A stretch of DNA of 64,000 nucleotides from Mesorhizobium temperatum. Lineage in GTDB: Bacteria; Pseudomonadota; Alphaproteobacteria; Rhizobiales; Rhizobiaceae. The notes under the pieces were generated by a model, which was not told the DNA's origin, did no database searches, and saw only the letters and a program-made list of their open reading frames with translations. Shown here in pieces: positions 1-9,487 of the stretch. Location of the stretch: the NCBI RefSeq assembly GCF_002284575.1, contig NZ_NPKJ01000003.1:1-64000 (forward strand). Direction: 5' to 3'. The stretch's first letter is position 1. Each line of letters begins with the position of its first letter. The translations under genes and the position numbers were made by a program.

Positions 1-44
1 GGTTGGGCTACGGCGTGCCGCATAAGTTCTCACTCCGTTCGACC

Positions 45-594
45 TTAGCGCAAGATTCTGAACAGTTCTTGTTCCGACCCCAATCCGCCCAGCGCCGGCC
101 CGATGCTGCGCGCGATGTTGTAGCCGACAGACATCAGCGTCACCGCAGCCGGAATGTCGCGCTTGTGAAGGATATCGCCGACGGAAGCGTGCCAGGCCGG
201 ATCATTCAGCGAATCCACAGCCGGCAAGGAAGCCGAGACCAAGGATGAGCCAGGGACTGACAAATCCGAGGCCGACGGAAACCGTCAGCGTCACCGAGGC
301 CAATAGGATCAAGCATTGGCCCGCGAGCATCACCCCGCGCCGGCTGAAATTGTCGGCGATCGCGCCGGCTAAGATCGAAAGGAAGAATGCCGGCAACGTG
401 GTGGACGCCTGCACGAGCGCCACCATCTGATCCGACGCCGAAATGGTGACCATCAGCCAACTGATGGCGACCGTCTGCACGAGCCAGCCGACGCTGGATA
501 TCTGTGTGGCTGTCCAGATCGAACGAAACACCCCGTTCCGGAGCGGGGCGAGGGTCGTCGAACTGGATCGATGGGGCTCTACATGGTGCATCAT
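45..594 (-). pseudogene. MFS transporter remnant (frameshifted, truncated)
   Basis: The first 130 codons read as the N-terminus of a major facilitator transporter of the EntS-like, transmembrane secretion effector type. They include the family pattern of an early W-x-A-x-x-I-S segment and MVALVQASTTLPAF, with several hydrophobic segments. Near 205-235 the reading frame shifts. The next frame continues with NDPAWHASVGDIL and SIGPALGG, which normally follow directly in this family. The homology then stops near position 75, far short of the usual 400 or more residues. The gene is therefore both frameshifted and truncated and should not give a working exporter. The family call rests on motif recall, so the subfamily is uncertain. 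Confidence 0.6.
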
Positions 595-1200
595 TCGTTT
601 ACCTTTGGCGAGGCGATCCTTTCAGTTCTTTCGTTCTTTCAGCTTTGTGGTCCTCTTGCCTGAGAGGTTCTTTGAAGAATTGCGCGATGCGCTTGCCGCA
701 GTGGTCCCGCATTGGCAAACGTGTTCCGGTAGATTTAGTGGCTGCCGCCGAAGCGCGCTCGACGGAGCCATGCCGTCCTGGAGGTTGAGCGAACACAAGC
801 GGTATTCGCGTACAAGGTCATGCAATCCCGTTGCGACTTTTGTGAGAAAGCGTGGGCTCGCATTGCAATGGATCCCTGACTTTGCAGTCAAACCCGCGCG
901 GCGACTAAGCGCCCCAGGTGTTGAGTTCTCCAAGATAATGTTCCGTGAGGTCCCCCCGCGTTTTAAGATTACTTTCGATTTCCCTGCTGGATGACACTGT
1001 TGTAGAGGTTTGAGATCGTTCAGAAAGCAACAAACCGCTTGTTTTCGGAAGCGCAACACGCAATGACAAACCAAGCACCTGTTTTCCAGAGCCATTCTTT
1101 CCACTCACTCACCCAGCTTCACTGCCGAAACTGCGCTCTTTGGAACACGGGGCCAACCATTGTCGCGCCACTTGCGAACGCGGTGAGCAGTTTTATCGGG
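595..1200. other. No recognisable gene
   Basis: Short open frames exist on both strands, but none shows a domain, a convincing ribosome binding site or a homologue I recognise. I see nothing functional in this stretch. Confidence 0.4.
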
Positions 1201-1428
1201 TCAGAGTTCATGCTTTCGAAATCGTACCGAGTGAACTTTGTTGAGAAGCCATCGGAAAAACGGCGGTATCTCTGCGCCGGTGACATCATTGCGGCGAAAC
1301 TTTTCGAGCTCACTCAAATCCGACAATAGCCCAATGGCTTCCTCCTTTCGCAGACGTCCCGGACCCACAGTTGTGTGACATTCCCGCGCCGCCCTCATTG
1401 CGAGGTAGTAATCAAAGTCAACGCTCAT
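1201..1428 (-). CDS. Small hypothetical protein
   Basis: This is a 75-residue open frame without a recognised domain. It is rich in charged residues and has no membrane segment or signal peptide. An AGGA lies 6 bases upstream of the ATG, so translation is possible. It stands alone between an MFS remnant and the gdh gene, with no clear operon partner. It may equally be a chance frame in decayed DNA. No function is proposed. Confidence 0.25.
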   Translation of the reverse strand: MSVDFDYYLAMRAARECHTTVGPGRLRKEEAIGLLSDLSELEKFRRNDVTGAEIPPFFRWLLNKVHSVRFRKHEL

Positions 1429-1591
1429 CCGAAATCCTCGCCTCTGCTCTTCAACGCTAGTCGGTAAACGTCAGCATTCAATTTAGCCACAGTAAAGAAG
1501 TCCGCGATCTCCGAGTAAATGAGACCACCACAGGAACTCCCGCCGACTGTTGTTGACGACAACCAAGGAGCTTGAGCAGTTTAGACTTCCA

Positions 1592-3037
1592 CTAAATTCC
1601 AATCGCCTCATAAGCTTCGGCAATCTGCCGGATGGAGGCGACATAAGCCGCAGTGCGATAGTCTCCGAGTTCCGGCTGCTTCTTCAGGAGATCGCTAATG
1701 CGGGTCCAGGTGCTGCGCATGACGTCTTCGAGGCCTGAGCGAACAAGATCGATCTCGGCGCCCCCTTCCAGGAACTCATCGCGGATATCGGCCGGGAACT
1801 CCTTGCCGGTCATCCGCTCGAGCGCTGTAGCAATGGTCTGGTTGCGCCGCTCGCGCCGCCGCCGCTCCATCAAGCCGAAGGGGATGTGCGTGAGGTTCTT
1901 CACCCACTCGAAGTAGCTGACAACCACGCCGCCCGCGTTTACATAGAGATCGGGAAGGACGGTCACGCCGCGGGAGCGGAGAATCTTGTCCGCCTCGAAG
2001 GTGACGGGGCCGTTGGCGGCTTCGACAACGAGGTGCGCGTTGATGCGCTCGGCGTTCTCGGCATGGATGGCATTTTCCATCGCCGCCGGAATCAGAAGAT
2101 CGCAGCGCTGTTCGATGCCGGTCATATCGCCGGCGAAGGACTTGCCACCTTCGAAGCCGAGGATGCTGCCGGTACGGATCTGGTGCTGCTTCAGCGCCTC
2201 GATGGGAAGACCCTCGGGATTGGCAACAAAGCCGTCACGCTCAGCAACGACGGTGATGTGTGCGCCATCCTCTTCCGATAGGAACTTTGCGGCGTGATAG
2301 CCGACGTTACCGAAGCCCTGGACGATGACCGATGCGTCCTTCAGATCGCGCCGGCCATCAAGACCTTGAGTGCGGGGGTCGCGAAGGAAACTCTGGATTG
2401 CGAATTGCACGCCCCTACCTGTGGCCTCGGTTCGCCCGGCGATCCCGCCCTTGGAAAGCGGCTTGCCGGTGACGCAAGCACGCGCGTTGACGACATCGGT
2501 CGGATTGGCCCGACGGAATTCATCCATCATCCAGGCCATTTCCCGCTCGCCCGTGCCAATATCGGGAGCTGGAACATTCACACCCGGTCCGATCAGACCG
2601 CGCTTATTCAGTTCCTGGGTAAAGCGGCGGGTAATGCGCTCGAGTCCCTGCACCGTCCATTCGCGCGGATCAATCTTTAGCGCGCCCTTAGAGCCGCCGA
2701 ATGGCACGTCGACGAGCGAGCACTTCAAGGTCATCAGCGCTGCCAGCGCTTCGACCTCCTCGGCGTCCGCACTCGAAGCGAAACGAATGCCGCCTTTGAC
2801 GGGCTCACAATGCTCGCTATGCACCGATCGCCAGCCGATGAAGCTGTACATGCGACCGCGCAAGCGAACACCGAAGCGGACCGTATAAGTCGAGTTGCAC
2901 TGGATGATGCGCTCTGCCAGTCCCTCCGGCAGATCCAGGAAAGACATGGCGTGGCGGAAGTTTTGGTCGACGCTTTCCAGAAAGCCGGCGGAGTTTGCCC
3001 CGCTGATTTGGATATCCGCTCGAAGAATTGTGTTCAC
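1592..3037 (-). CDS. Glu/Leu/Phe/Val dehydrogenase (NAD-type glutamate dehydrogenase)
   Basis: This 481-residue protein is a Glu/Leu/Phe/Val dehydrogenase, which interconverts glutamate and 2-oxoglutarate plus ammonium in the cytoplasm. The N-terminal dimerisation/substrate domain contains PFGGSKGAL (about residues 113-121) with the family lysine, and VPAPDIGTGEREMAWM. The NAD-binding Rossmann domain follows, with GFGNVGYHAAKFL. The best start is GTG at 3037, preceded by AGGGGA at a spacing of about 7. It is the last gene of a gabD, UPF0262, gdh series, with 47 bp between it and the UPF0262 stop. In this catabolic setting it probably recycles glutamate for a transaminase and releases ammonium. 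NAD or NADP preference cannot be read with certainty. Confidence 0.9.
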   Translation of the reverse strand: MNTILRADIQISGANSAGFLESVDQNFRHAMSFLDLPEGLAERIIQCNSTYTVRFGVRLRGRMYSFIGWRSVHSEHCEPVKGGIRFASSADAEEVEALAALMTLKCSLVDVPFGGSKGALKIDPREWTVQGLERITRRFTQELNKRGLIGPGVNVPAPDIGTGEREMAWMMDEFRRANPTDVVNARACVTGKPLSKGGIAGRTEATGRGVQFAIQSFLRDPRTQGLDGRRDLKDASVIVQGFGNVGYHAAKFLSEEDGAHITVVAERDGFVANPEGLPIEALKQHQIRTGSILGFEGGKSFAGDMTGIEQRCDLLIPAAMENAIHAENAERINAHLVVEAANGPVTFEADKILRSRGVTVLPDLYVNAGGVVVSYFEWVKNLTHIPFGLMERRRRERRNQTIATALERMTGKEFPADIRDEFLEGGAEIDLVRSGLEDVMRSTWTRISDLLKKQPELGDYRTAAYVASIRQIAEAYEAIGI

Positions 3038-3084
3038 CTGAATTTCCCCTTGTATCGAAGTTTTGGGTACACAGAGTACCTGTA

Positions 3085-3576
3085 TCAGGACAGCAAAACT
3101 TCATGCGTAGCATTGCGAGCGAGCAGCGCGTAAATCAGCGTAAACAGCCGACGCGCCGTGTCTTTATCGATGCTGATTCTTTCGGATAGGTGTTCTCTAA
3201 GTAGCTCGGCAGCTTTGTTGTGAGTGTTGCGTCGACTCATATCGATTGCCTCAAGTCGCTCAGGTCCCAAGCGACATTCGTAGTAGCTCTCGCAAATACG
3301 CTTGTAATCCCTGAGCATCCGTCGGAAAGGGGTGAGTGAGAAACAATGGCTAACGATAGGCGCCCCTTGATCGTCATCAATATGAAGTGTCAGCCGCCCG
3401 ACCGCCGTTCCGAGCTTTAGACGATATGGACCGCCGGTATGTCCGAGAGGCACGAATGTGTTCGTCTCAAGAAGGTCGATTACAGTGAATGCTTGTTCAC
3501 GCTCGACGCGAGGGTTCCGTGCGTTAAGCGAACTGTCGAGCGCGACATCGCAAATCCGGAACGGGGCCAAATCCAT
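3085..3576 (-). CDS. UPF0262 family protein
   Basis: The 163-residue product matches the UPF0262 family of alphaproteobacteria along its whole length. Signature stretches are [10 protein letters not shown] at the start, [32 protein letters not shown] in the middle (part shared with the family), EAIDMSRR and [14 protein letters not shown] at the end. No biochemical function is known to me. The ATG at 3576 is preferred over the upstream one at 3612 because it matches the family start and has GGGGA about 9 bases upstream. It sits 20 bp after gabD and 47 bp before gdh, so it is likely cotranscribed with them. As I recall, the usual chromosomal copy lies near hisD, so this accessory copy between two metabolic genes is unusual. 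Confidence 0.8.
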   Translation of the reverse strand: MDLAPFRICDVALDSSLNARNPRVEREQAFTVIDLLETNTFVPLGHTGGPYRLKLGTAVGRLTLHIDDDQGAPIVSHCFSLTPFRRMLRDYKRICESYYECRLGPERLEAIDMSRRNTHNKAAELLREHLSERISIDKDTARRLFTLIYALLARNATHEVLLS

Positions 3577-3596
3577 CACAATTGTTCCCCTACTAG

Positions 3597-5075
3597 CTAC
3601 ACGCTCAAGCACAGATACTTGATCTCCGTGTAGTCCTCCAACCCGTACTTCGACCCTTCGCGCCCCAAGCCGGATTGCTTGATGCCGCCGAACGGCGCGA
3701 CCTCAGTCGAGATCAAGCTAGTGTTTACTCCGACCATGCCGTACTCGAGCGCTTCCGCTACTCGGAAGATCTTGGAGACATCCTTCGAGAAGAAATAGGA
3801 TGCCAGTCCGAACACAGTATTGTTGGCCAACTCGATGACGTCTTCTTCCGTCTCGAACCTGAATAGAGGAGCAACCGGACCGAAGGTCTCCTCAGTGGAG
3901 ACGAGCATATCTGCCGTGACCCCCGTCAAAATGGTGGGCTCGAAGAAGAGGCCACCCTGGCCGGCGGGTTTGCCACCGATTTCGACCTTTGCGCCTTTTC
4001 CGACCGCATCGGCGACATGCTCTTGAACCTTCTTGAGCGCGGTTTCATCGATCAGCGGTCCAGTCGTGACGCCTTCGGCAAAGCCGTCGCCGACCTTCAT
4101 CTGTCGAACGCGCTCTGCAAGCTTGCTGGCAAAGGCGTCGTAGATGCCGGACTGCACGTAGAGGCGGTTGGCGCAGACGCAGGTCTGACCGGCATTGCGA
4201 TATTTTGAGACCATCGCACCTTCTACAGCGGCTTCCAAATCCGCATCGTCGAAAACGATGAATGGCGCATTGCCGCCAAGTTCCAGACCAAGCTTCATGA
4301 TCTGGTCCGCGCCCTGCCGCATGAGGATTTTTCCGACATTGGTCGAGCCCGTGAAGGTGACCTTGCGAACCTTTTCGTTGCTGCAGAACTCTCTGCCGAT
4401 CTCGGAAGAAGCGGTGGACGTTAACACTGAAAACAAACCTGCTGGGAGGCCGGCCCGTTCTGCGAGAACAGCAAGTGCCAGCGCCGACAGCGGGGTCTGT
4501 GCGGCGGGTTTCGATACCATGCTGCAGCCTGCCGCGAGTGCAGGAGCCACCTTGCGGGCAAGCATGGCGTTGGGAAAGTTCCAGGGCGTGATGGCGCCGA
4601 CCACGCCCACCGGCTGCTTGATCACAATGATGCGTTTGTCCGGCTGATGACCGGGAATGGTATCCCCATAGACGCGCTTGGCTTCCTCGCCGAACCACTC
4701 GACATACGAGGCGCCGTAAAGGATCTCTCCCCTCGCCTCGGACCAAGGCTTGCCCATTTCCATGGTCAGGATCGTTGCAAGGTCGTCGGCATTGGCCACC
4801 ATGAGGTCGTAGAGCCTGCGGAGAATAGCCGCCCTCTCCTTTCCTGTGCGCTTCGCCCACGTCTTCTGTGCGACATGCGCCGCATCAATGGCGCAGGTGA
4901 CCTCCTGCCTTCCAAGGTCGGGCAGCGTGGCGATCACTTCTCCTGTCGACGGGTTGGTCACATCAAAGACATCGCCTGTCGAGCTTTTTGACACCCATTC
5001 GGCACCAACAAGTGCCTTATTGATAGCAAGAGAAGTATCGGTCAGTTTCACAAGCAGGCTCTGGCGTACGGTCAT
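3597..5075 (-). CDS. gabD: NAD(P)-dependent succinate-semialdehyde dehydrogenase
   Basis: This 492-residue aldehyde dehydrogenase is of full family length and resembles GabD. It would oxidise succinate semialdehyde, or a related semialdehyde, to the acid in the cytoplasm. Visible features are the TPWNFP motif, FTGSTNVGK in the nucleotide-binding domain, the general-base glutamate in LELGGNAPF, and the catalytic cysteine in [11 protein letters not shown] at about residue 298. The C-terminal [14 protein letters not shown] is also typical of the SSADH group. A gap of 152 bp separates it from the SDR gene upstream, so it may have its own promoter or belong to the same long transcript. Together with the class III aminotransferase and gdh it would complete a GABA-type route to succinate. 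Confidence 0.88.
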   Translation of the reverse strand: MTVRQSLLVKLTDTSLAINKALVGAEWVSKSSTGDVFDVTNPSTGEVIATLPDLGRQEVTCAIDAAHVAQKTWAKRTGKERAAILRRLYDLMVANADDLATILTMEMGKPWSEARGEILYGASYVEWFGEEAKRVYGDTIPGHQPDKRIIVIKQPVGVVGAITPWNFPNAMLARKVAPALAAGCSMVSKPAAQTPLSALALAVLAERAGLPAGLFSVLTSTASSEIGREFCSNEKVRKVTFTGSTNVGKILMRQGADQIMKLGLELGGNAPFIVFDDADLEAAVEGAMVSKYRNAGQTCVCANRLYVQSGIYDAFASKLAERVRQMKVGDGFAEGVTTGPLIDETALKKVQEHVADAVGKGAKVEIGGKPAGQGGLFFEPTILTGVTADMLVSTEETFGPVAPLFRFETEEDVIELANNTVFGLASYFFSKDVSKIFRVAEALEYGMVGVNTSLISTEVAPFGGIKQSGLGREGSKYGLEDYTEIKYLCLSV

Positions 5076-5227
5076 TGTTTAATTCCAGAAAATTGACAGT
5101 TGTCGGCGTGATCGGTTTTCGCCCAGCACTAGTCCTGTGATATTCGAAGCCCGAGATGCGGGATTTAAGACCCTGCATCACGCAATCGGCGGGCGTCCCG
5201 TTCGAGTGACGCAGTAGCTACCAATCG

Positions 5228-6004
5228 CTAGCACGGCAGATACTCTCCACCGTTGACGTCGATAATTGCGCCGTTAATGAACCCTGCCTGATCGGACGCA
5301 AGGAACGCGACCAAAGCGGCGATATCCTCGGGCCGCCCCATTCGCCCGGACGGAATCCGACCAAGTGCGGCTTGACCGGCCGGACTGTCCGGTGGAGCCA
5401 TCATCTCCGTCAGCACATTGCCCGGCGCCACCGTATTGGTCGTGACTCCGCGAGAGGAATATTCGCTGACCAGGGACTTCGACATCCCTGCCAAGGCTGC
5501 CTTGGACGCCACATAACTTGCACCCGCCATTTGCGGCATTGCTCGGCCGGCGATCGATCCGATCAAGATGATGCGCCCGAACCCTTTGGCGGCCATTACG
5601 GGTGCCACGAACTGGCAGCACAACATGGCGCCGGTCAAGTTGATGGCCAAAACGTCATTCCACTCACCAAGAGGAATGGCATCGAATGCGAGGCGCTGAC
5701 CATTATGTTTTGGAGATAACCCGGCATTGCAAACCAGAACTTCGGGCAAGCTCCATCTCTTTTCAACTTGTTCAAAAAACGCATTAAGCGCCTCGGGTTG
5801 TCGCAAATCGACCGTTTCCGCAAGAACGTTATCCGCGCCGAATTTCCGAGAGAGGTCGTCGCGCGCCTTTTCTACGCGCGCAGACTGGGTACTGAAGACC
5901 GCGACCCTGTGACCGGTGACAAGAAGATGTTCCGCACAAGCGAGGCCAATACCAGCCGTGCCACCGGTAACGACCGCGACTCGGGCAGGCGATTCCGTAT
6001 TCAT
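5228..6004 (-). CDS. SDR family NAD(P)-dependent oxidoreductase
   Basis: This 258-residue protein is a classical short-chain dehydrogenase/reductase. The cofactor motif TGGTAGIG is at about residues 13-20, the structural NAG follows, and the catalytic serine and YVASK are near residues 145-166. The C-terminus PCG/GG-type end (VNGGEYLPC) is usual. The substrate cannot be deduced. It overlaps the upstream ThDP-enzyme gene by 4 bp (ATGA), so the two are translationally coupled. In the pathway it may reduce or oxidise the product of the ThDP enzyme. Confidence 0.88.
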   Translation of the reverse strand: MNTESPARVAVVTGGTAGIGLACAEHLLVTGHRVAVFSTQSARVEKARDDLSRKFGADNVLAETVDLRQPEALNAFFEQVEKRWSLPEVLVCNAGLSPKHNGQRLAFDAIPLGEWNDVLAINLTGAMLCCQFVAPVMAAKGFGRIILIGSIAGRAMPQMAGASYVASKAALAGMSKSLVSEYSSRGVTTNTVAPGNVLTEMMAPPDSPAGQAALGRIPSGRMGRPEDIAALVAFLASDQAGFINGAIIDVNGGEYLPC

Positions 6005-7737
6005 GCTGCTTCCTCCAGTTTCTCGAACAACGAGATCGGCGGAAATGCGCCGGGATCTGTGATCATATCGATCAAAAGCGGTCCCCGCCCCGCCAGTCCT
6101 CGATCAAGTGCTACGCCGAGCTCTTCAATCCGCGCAACGCGCATAGCCGGGCAGCCGCAAGCTTCCGCGATCTTCGTGTGGTCAACTGCGCTGAAGTGGC
6201 AGGCTGTCGTATAACCCTTGAACTTCACCGTCTCGGCGTGCTTCTGGAATCCGAGAATGCCATTGTTGAGGACGATCACGGTAAGCGCGATATTCGAACG
6301 AACGAGTGTCTCCAGTTCGGCCCAGCTATGCGCAAATCCTCCGTCGCCAACGATGGCAATCACTGGATGATCCGGGCGGGCAATTTTTGCCCCGATTGCA
6401 AGAGGCAATCCCCATCCGAGTCCGGCCAGGCCGCGTGGCGTGATGAAGCGCATGCCCGCCTGAAGGCTGCGGAGCTGCCCGGTTGCCCAGAAGGACGAAT
6501 AACTGGCATCGGTGACTATGGTCGTTTCTGGGGTTAGCCGCGCCTGGAGTTCGCGCATGAGAAACTCAGGTCGGATTGGGCCGTCCGTTCGATGCGTTAC
6601 GGCGTAGCGGTCTTCTTCGAACGCCCGCCAAGCCGCTGCAATCCTCGCTTCGACGCTTGCTCTCGCCTGCTGGCGAAGGATCAGGGAGTGCCGCTGCAAG
6701 GCTTCGCGCAAGGCCCGTAGTGTCTCAGCGGCGGTACCCACGAGCCTCAGGGATTCGTAGTTTCGCCCGATCTCGCCCGGATCGATGTCGATATGTACGA
6801 TCTTGGCCCCGGCTGGAATCAGACGCCAGTTATCCGTGCCGTTCTGGTTAGTGCGCGTTCCGACAAGCACGACGAGATCGGCCTCGTCCAGCAGAACGCG
6901 GCTGTGGCGACCGAGAGACCGAGGACCAACCAGCGACCCCAAAACACCGGCCGACAATGGGTGATGTTCATCTACTGCTCCCTTCCCCATGTTTGTGGTG
7001 AAGACCGGGAGGGATGCCATTTCCTGAAGCTGGGCGAGCTCCGTCGCCCCGCCTCCAGAGTGAGCACCACCGCCCGCCAGAATGACAGGGCTGCGGGCTT
7101 CGGCTATGGCTCGGGCAGCCTCCTCGATGGTCGCGGCGTCGGGTTGCACGCGGTCCAGCGGCCAGTGACCGAGACTGGAATGCCGCTCAAATGTCGGAGC
7201 AAGAGCGTTTTCGCGCAAAAGATCGGCTGGAAGCAGCAAAACTGCCGGACCGGGACGACCGGAAGCAGCGGCTGTGAAGGCCGCGTCAATATAGTCATCA
7301 ATTCGCTCGCCGACGACCACCCGGCGGACCCATTTGGCGCAAGCCTGGAACAGAGCGAGATGGTCGAGTTCCTGGAAGGCGTTACGGTCCGCCTGATCAC
7401 GTTCGACCTCTTGAACGAGAGCCACAATCGGAACGCTTGCCTTGAGTGCCTCAGCCAATGGAGGAACGAGCAACGTTGCAGCGGGACCATTTTGAGCTGC
7501 AACAACTGCAACTTTTCCTGAACGACGGGCATAACCGTCGGCCATGGCGCCGCCCATATTTTCCTGTCGGTAGGAGACCTGACGAATGCCAATCCTTTCC
7601 GCCGCGAGGATCACAGCGGAGGGAAGGCTCTGCGCGAAGATGGTGTCCACGCCGTGACGCTGGAGTGCATGGGCGACGCGCTCGGCTACCGTCTTGATTA
7701 TTGGGGTGGTTGCGGCCGATTCTTTGGAAATGTTCAT
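6001..7737 (-). CDS. Thiamine diphosphate-dependent enzyme (acetolactate synthase/decarboxylase-like)
   Basis: The 578-residue protein has the three-domain plan of the pyruvate oxidase/acetolactate synthase superfamily. The N-terminal PYR domain includes GGAMADGYARRSGKVAV, with the conserved glutamate region just before it (SYRQENMGG). The central domain contains FTTNMGKGAVDEHHPLS. The C-terminal PP domain has the ThDP/Mg motif GDGGFAHSWAE near residue 460, followed by LNN. Such enzymes decarboxylate 2-oxo acids or ligate aldehydes; the true substrate here is unknown. The gene overlaps both neighbours by 4 bp, in the order aminotransferase, ThDP enzyme, SDR. Transamination followed by 2-oxo acid decarboxylation and aldehyde conversion is a plausible joint role (inference). 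Confidence 0.87.
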   Translation of the reverse strand: MNISKESAATTPIIKTVAERVAHALQRHGVDTIFAQSLPSAVILAAERIGIRQVSYRQENMGGAMADGYARRSGKVAVVAAQNGPAATLLVPPLAEALKASVPIVALVQEVERDQADRNAFQELDHLALFQACAKWVRRVVVGERIDDYIDAAFTAAASGRPGPAVLLLPADLLRENALAPTFERHSSLGHWPLDRVQPDAATIEEAARAIAEARSPVILAGGGAHSGGGATELAQLQEMASLPVFTTNMGKGAVDEHHPLSAGVLGSLVGPRSLGRHSRVLLDEADLVVLVGTRTNQNGTDNWRLIPAGAKIVHIDIDPGEIGRNYESLRLVGTAAETLRALREALQRHSLILRQQARASVEARIAAAWRAFEEDRYAVTHRTDGPIRPEFLMRELQARLTPETTIVTDASYSSFWATGQLRSLQAGMRFITPRGLAGLGWGLPLAIGAKIARPDHPVIAIVGDGGFAHSWAELETLVRSNIALTVIVLNNGILGFQKHAETVKFKGYTTACHFSAVDHTKIAEACGCPAMRVARIEELGVALDRGLAGRGPLLIDMITDPGAFPPISLFEKLEEAA

Positions 7738-9095
7738 GAATGTGTCTCCTTTTCGAGGACGGGTGCTGCCGCCAAGAACCGATCAAAGGTGTTCGCGATC
7801 TTGTCGATGTCGGCGTCAGTCATGGCCGTAGAGAGACAGGCCGCTGCGCCGTCAGGCAGAATCACACCCTCGTTGCGGAAGAAACGTGTCATAGCTTTCA
7901 TCAATGCCGCTTCGTCAGACGATGGATAGGCGTCCCGATAATCGCGCGGCAGGGTCTGTTTTGGATGAATGCGAAAGAGCGACGCAGTGCCGCTGACGAC
8001 ATAATGAGCTTGTCGTCGTTCAATAGCGGCGGTAAGGGCCGCTCGAAGACGATCGCCCAGGACGTCCAGGCGAGCGAATGCAGCCTCGGTCATAGCTGCC
8101 ATGCTGACTCGACCGGCCACCATGGAGACTGGGTTCGCCGAGAAGGTGCCGCCCTGCGCTAGTTTGGCCCGTCCTGTCGATCCATCAAAGACGCTCATGA
8201 CGTCTCGTGATCCACCGATTGCACCGATCGGGAATCCACCGCCAATAATCTTACCGGTGGCAATGAGATCAGGCTCGATGCCGTACCGCGACGAGGCGCC
8301 ACGATAGCTTTGGCGGAGATTGAGCACTTCATCGCAGACGACAAGGATACCATAATGTCGTGCGGTCTCTATGACAGCGGCGACAAAGTCGGGATTAGGT
8401 GGAATAAGGCCGCCGCGGCTCGGCATCGGGTCGAGCAGGATGCAGGCCAAACGGTCAGCGGCAGCCGCGATCCGGCGGCGAGCCCCCTCTGTATCGTTGA
8501 AGCGAAGAATGACGACTTCATCGGCGACCGATCCTGGGGTGCCGGCATAGGCCGGTACGGCGACCGGCGCGTCCGGCGATCCCCAAGTTGAAGGCGTACC
8601 CCCTTGTCCAGCCTCGGCCCAATCATAGGAGCCGTGATAGGCGCCTTCAATCTTGGCAATGCAGGGGCGTCCGGTAAATGCGCGAGCCGCCTTGATGGCG
8701 AACATTACGGCCTCGGTACCGGTATTGACGAAGCGGATCTGTTCAACTGATGGGATACGATCAATTAGTAGTTCGGCAAGATCGATCTCATGCACAGTCG
8801 GATTGGAAAAGCAGGTCCCATCCCGAAGAAGACGCGCAACGGCGTCCATCACTGGTGCATACCCATGCCCATGAATCAGAGTCGTGAAATTGTTGTTGAG
8901 ATCGAGAAACCGCTGTCCGTCCACATCGACCAGATAGGCGCCCTCGCCCCTTTGGACGTACCGCGGCGTTGGATCGCGCTCGATTGTGGCGCGCGTGGTA
9001 CCGTCCGGAAAAACTCCATGACCCCGCGCGAACAATCGCTCCGATTGCACATTAGGCAATGCAGCGCTCAGTGGCTCGTTATTTTTGTGCAACAT
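7734..9095 (-). CDS. Class III aminotransferase (glutamate-1-semialdehyde aminomutase-like)
   Basis: This 453-residue PLP enzyme belongs to fold-type I class III aminotransferases. It resembles the HemL-like subgroup through FLDLNNNFTTLIHGH near the N-terminus, VNTGTEAVMFAIKAAR for phosphate binding, EGAYHGSYDW, the aspartate of VVCDEVLNLR, and the PLP lysine in ATGKIIGGGFPIGA near residue 278. It is probably a catabolic transaminase rather than a haem biosynthesis enzyme, because it heads an operon with a ThDP enzyme and an SDR. A perfect 14-bp palindrome (9146-9159) lies 51 bp upstream. A decayed second copy of its 5' end lies at 32.7-32.95 kb. The amino donor is unknown. Confidence 0.87.
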   Translation of the reverse strand: MLHKNNEPLSAALPNVQSERLFARGHGVFPDGTTRATIERDPTPRYVQRGEGAYLVDVDGQRFLDLNNNFTTLIHGHGYAPVMDAVARLLRDGTCFSNPTVHEIDLAELLIDRIPSVEQIRFVNTGTEAVMFAIKAARAFTGRPCIAKIEGAYHGSYDWAEAGQGGTPSTWGSPDAPVAVPAYAGTPGSVADEVVILRFNDTEGARRRIAAAADRLACILLDPMPSRGGLIPPNPDFVAAVIETARHYGILVVCDEVLNLRQSYRGASSRYGIEPDLIATGKIIGGGFPIGAIGGSRDVMSVFDGSTGRAKLAQGGTFSANPVSMVAGRVSMAAMTEAAFARLDVLGDRLRAALTAAIERRQAHYVVSGTASLFRIHPKQTLPRDYRDAYPSSDEAALMKAMTRFFRNEGVILPDGAAACLSTAMTDADIDKIANTFDRFLAAAPVLEKETHS

Positions 9096-9145
9096 ACAAA
9101 GTATCTCCTTAAGTCAGGCACGGGACATCGCCCGCAACAGGTATG

Positions 9146-9159
9146 TTTGTTGCAACAAA
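9146..9159. promoter_or_regulatory. GntR-type operator, perfect palindrome
   Basis: TTTGTTGCAACAAA is a perfect 14-bp inverted repeat 51 bp upstream of the aminotransferase start. The core TTGTTGCAACAA recurs exactly at 9404 and 26443, and near-copies lie upstream of six more sites. The TTGT...ACAA shape fits a FadR-family GntR operator. Binding is inferred, not shown. Confidence 0.7.
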
Positions 9160-9388
9160 ATAACGAAGTCCTCTCCTAACGCAAGGGATTTTTGCAATTT
9201 CCCATCATTCAAATCACTATGCAGTGGCTCCTCGCGCTCGATTTGGTGACAACGGGTTGGGACGGGATTCATGTGACGGCGAGTTTGTGATGAAGCAGGG
9301 AGGCAAGTGCCATCCCTTAGCCCCCGTCACATCCGACACTCGGGAGCTAAATTGCCCAAATAAAGCTGCTCAAGAGGAACCATCTGTC

Positions 9389-9418
9389 TTGACAGAGTGG
9401 TACTTGTTGCAACAAAAT
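9389..9418 (+). promoter_or_regulatory. hyuA promoter with GntR-type operator
   Basis: TTGACA at 9389-9394 is a good -35 hexamer. An exact TTGTTGCAACAA operator occupies 9404-9415, inside the spacer and against a weak -10 (CAAAAT, 9413-9418). A regulator bound here would block RNA polymerase. The hyuA start lies 73 bp downstream of the operator. Confidence 0.6.
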
Positions 9419-9487
9419 AGAGCTAACCGCACCACCGGAGGGGGTTTTGTTTCCCAAAGCGTCCACCAAAATCGAACAGGAAGAAAT

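Noticed and set aside
9224..9487. Upstream start giving a 783-residue HyuA
   Set aside because: The extra 88 residues have no family match and the region holds the TTGACA hexamer and an exact operator. ATG 9488 has a good ribosome binding site.
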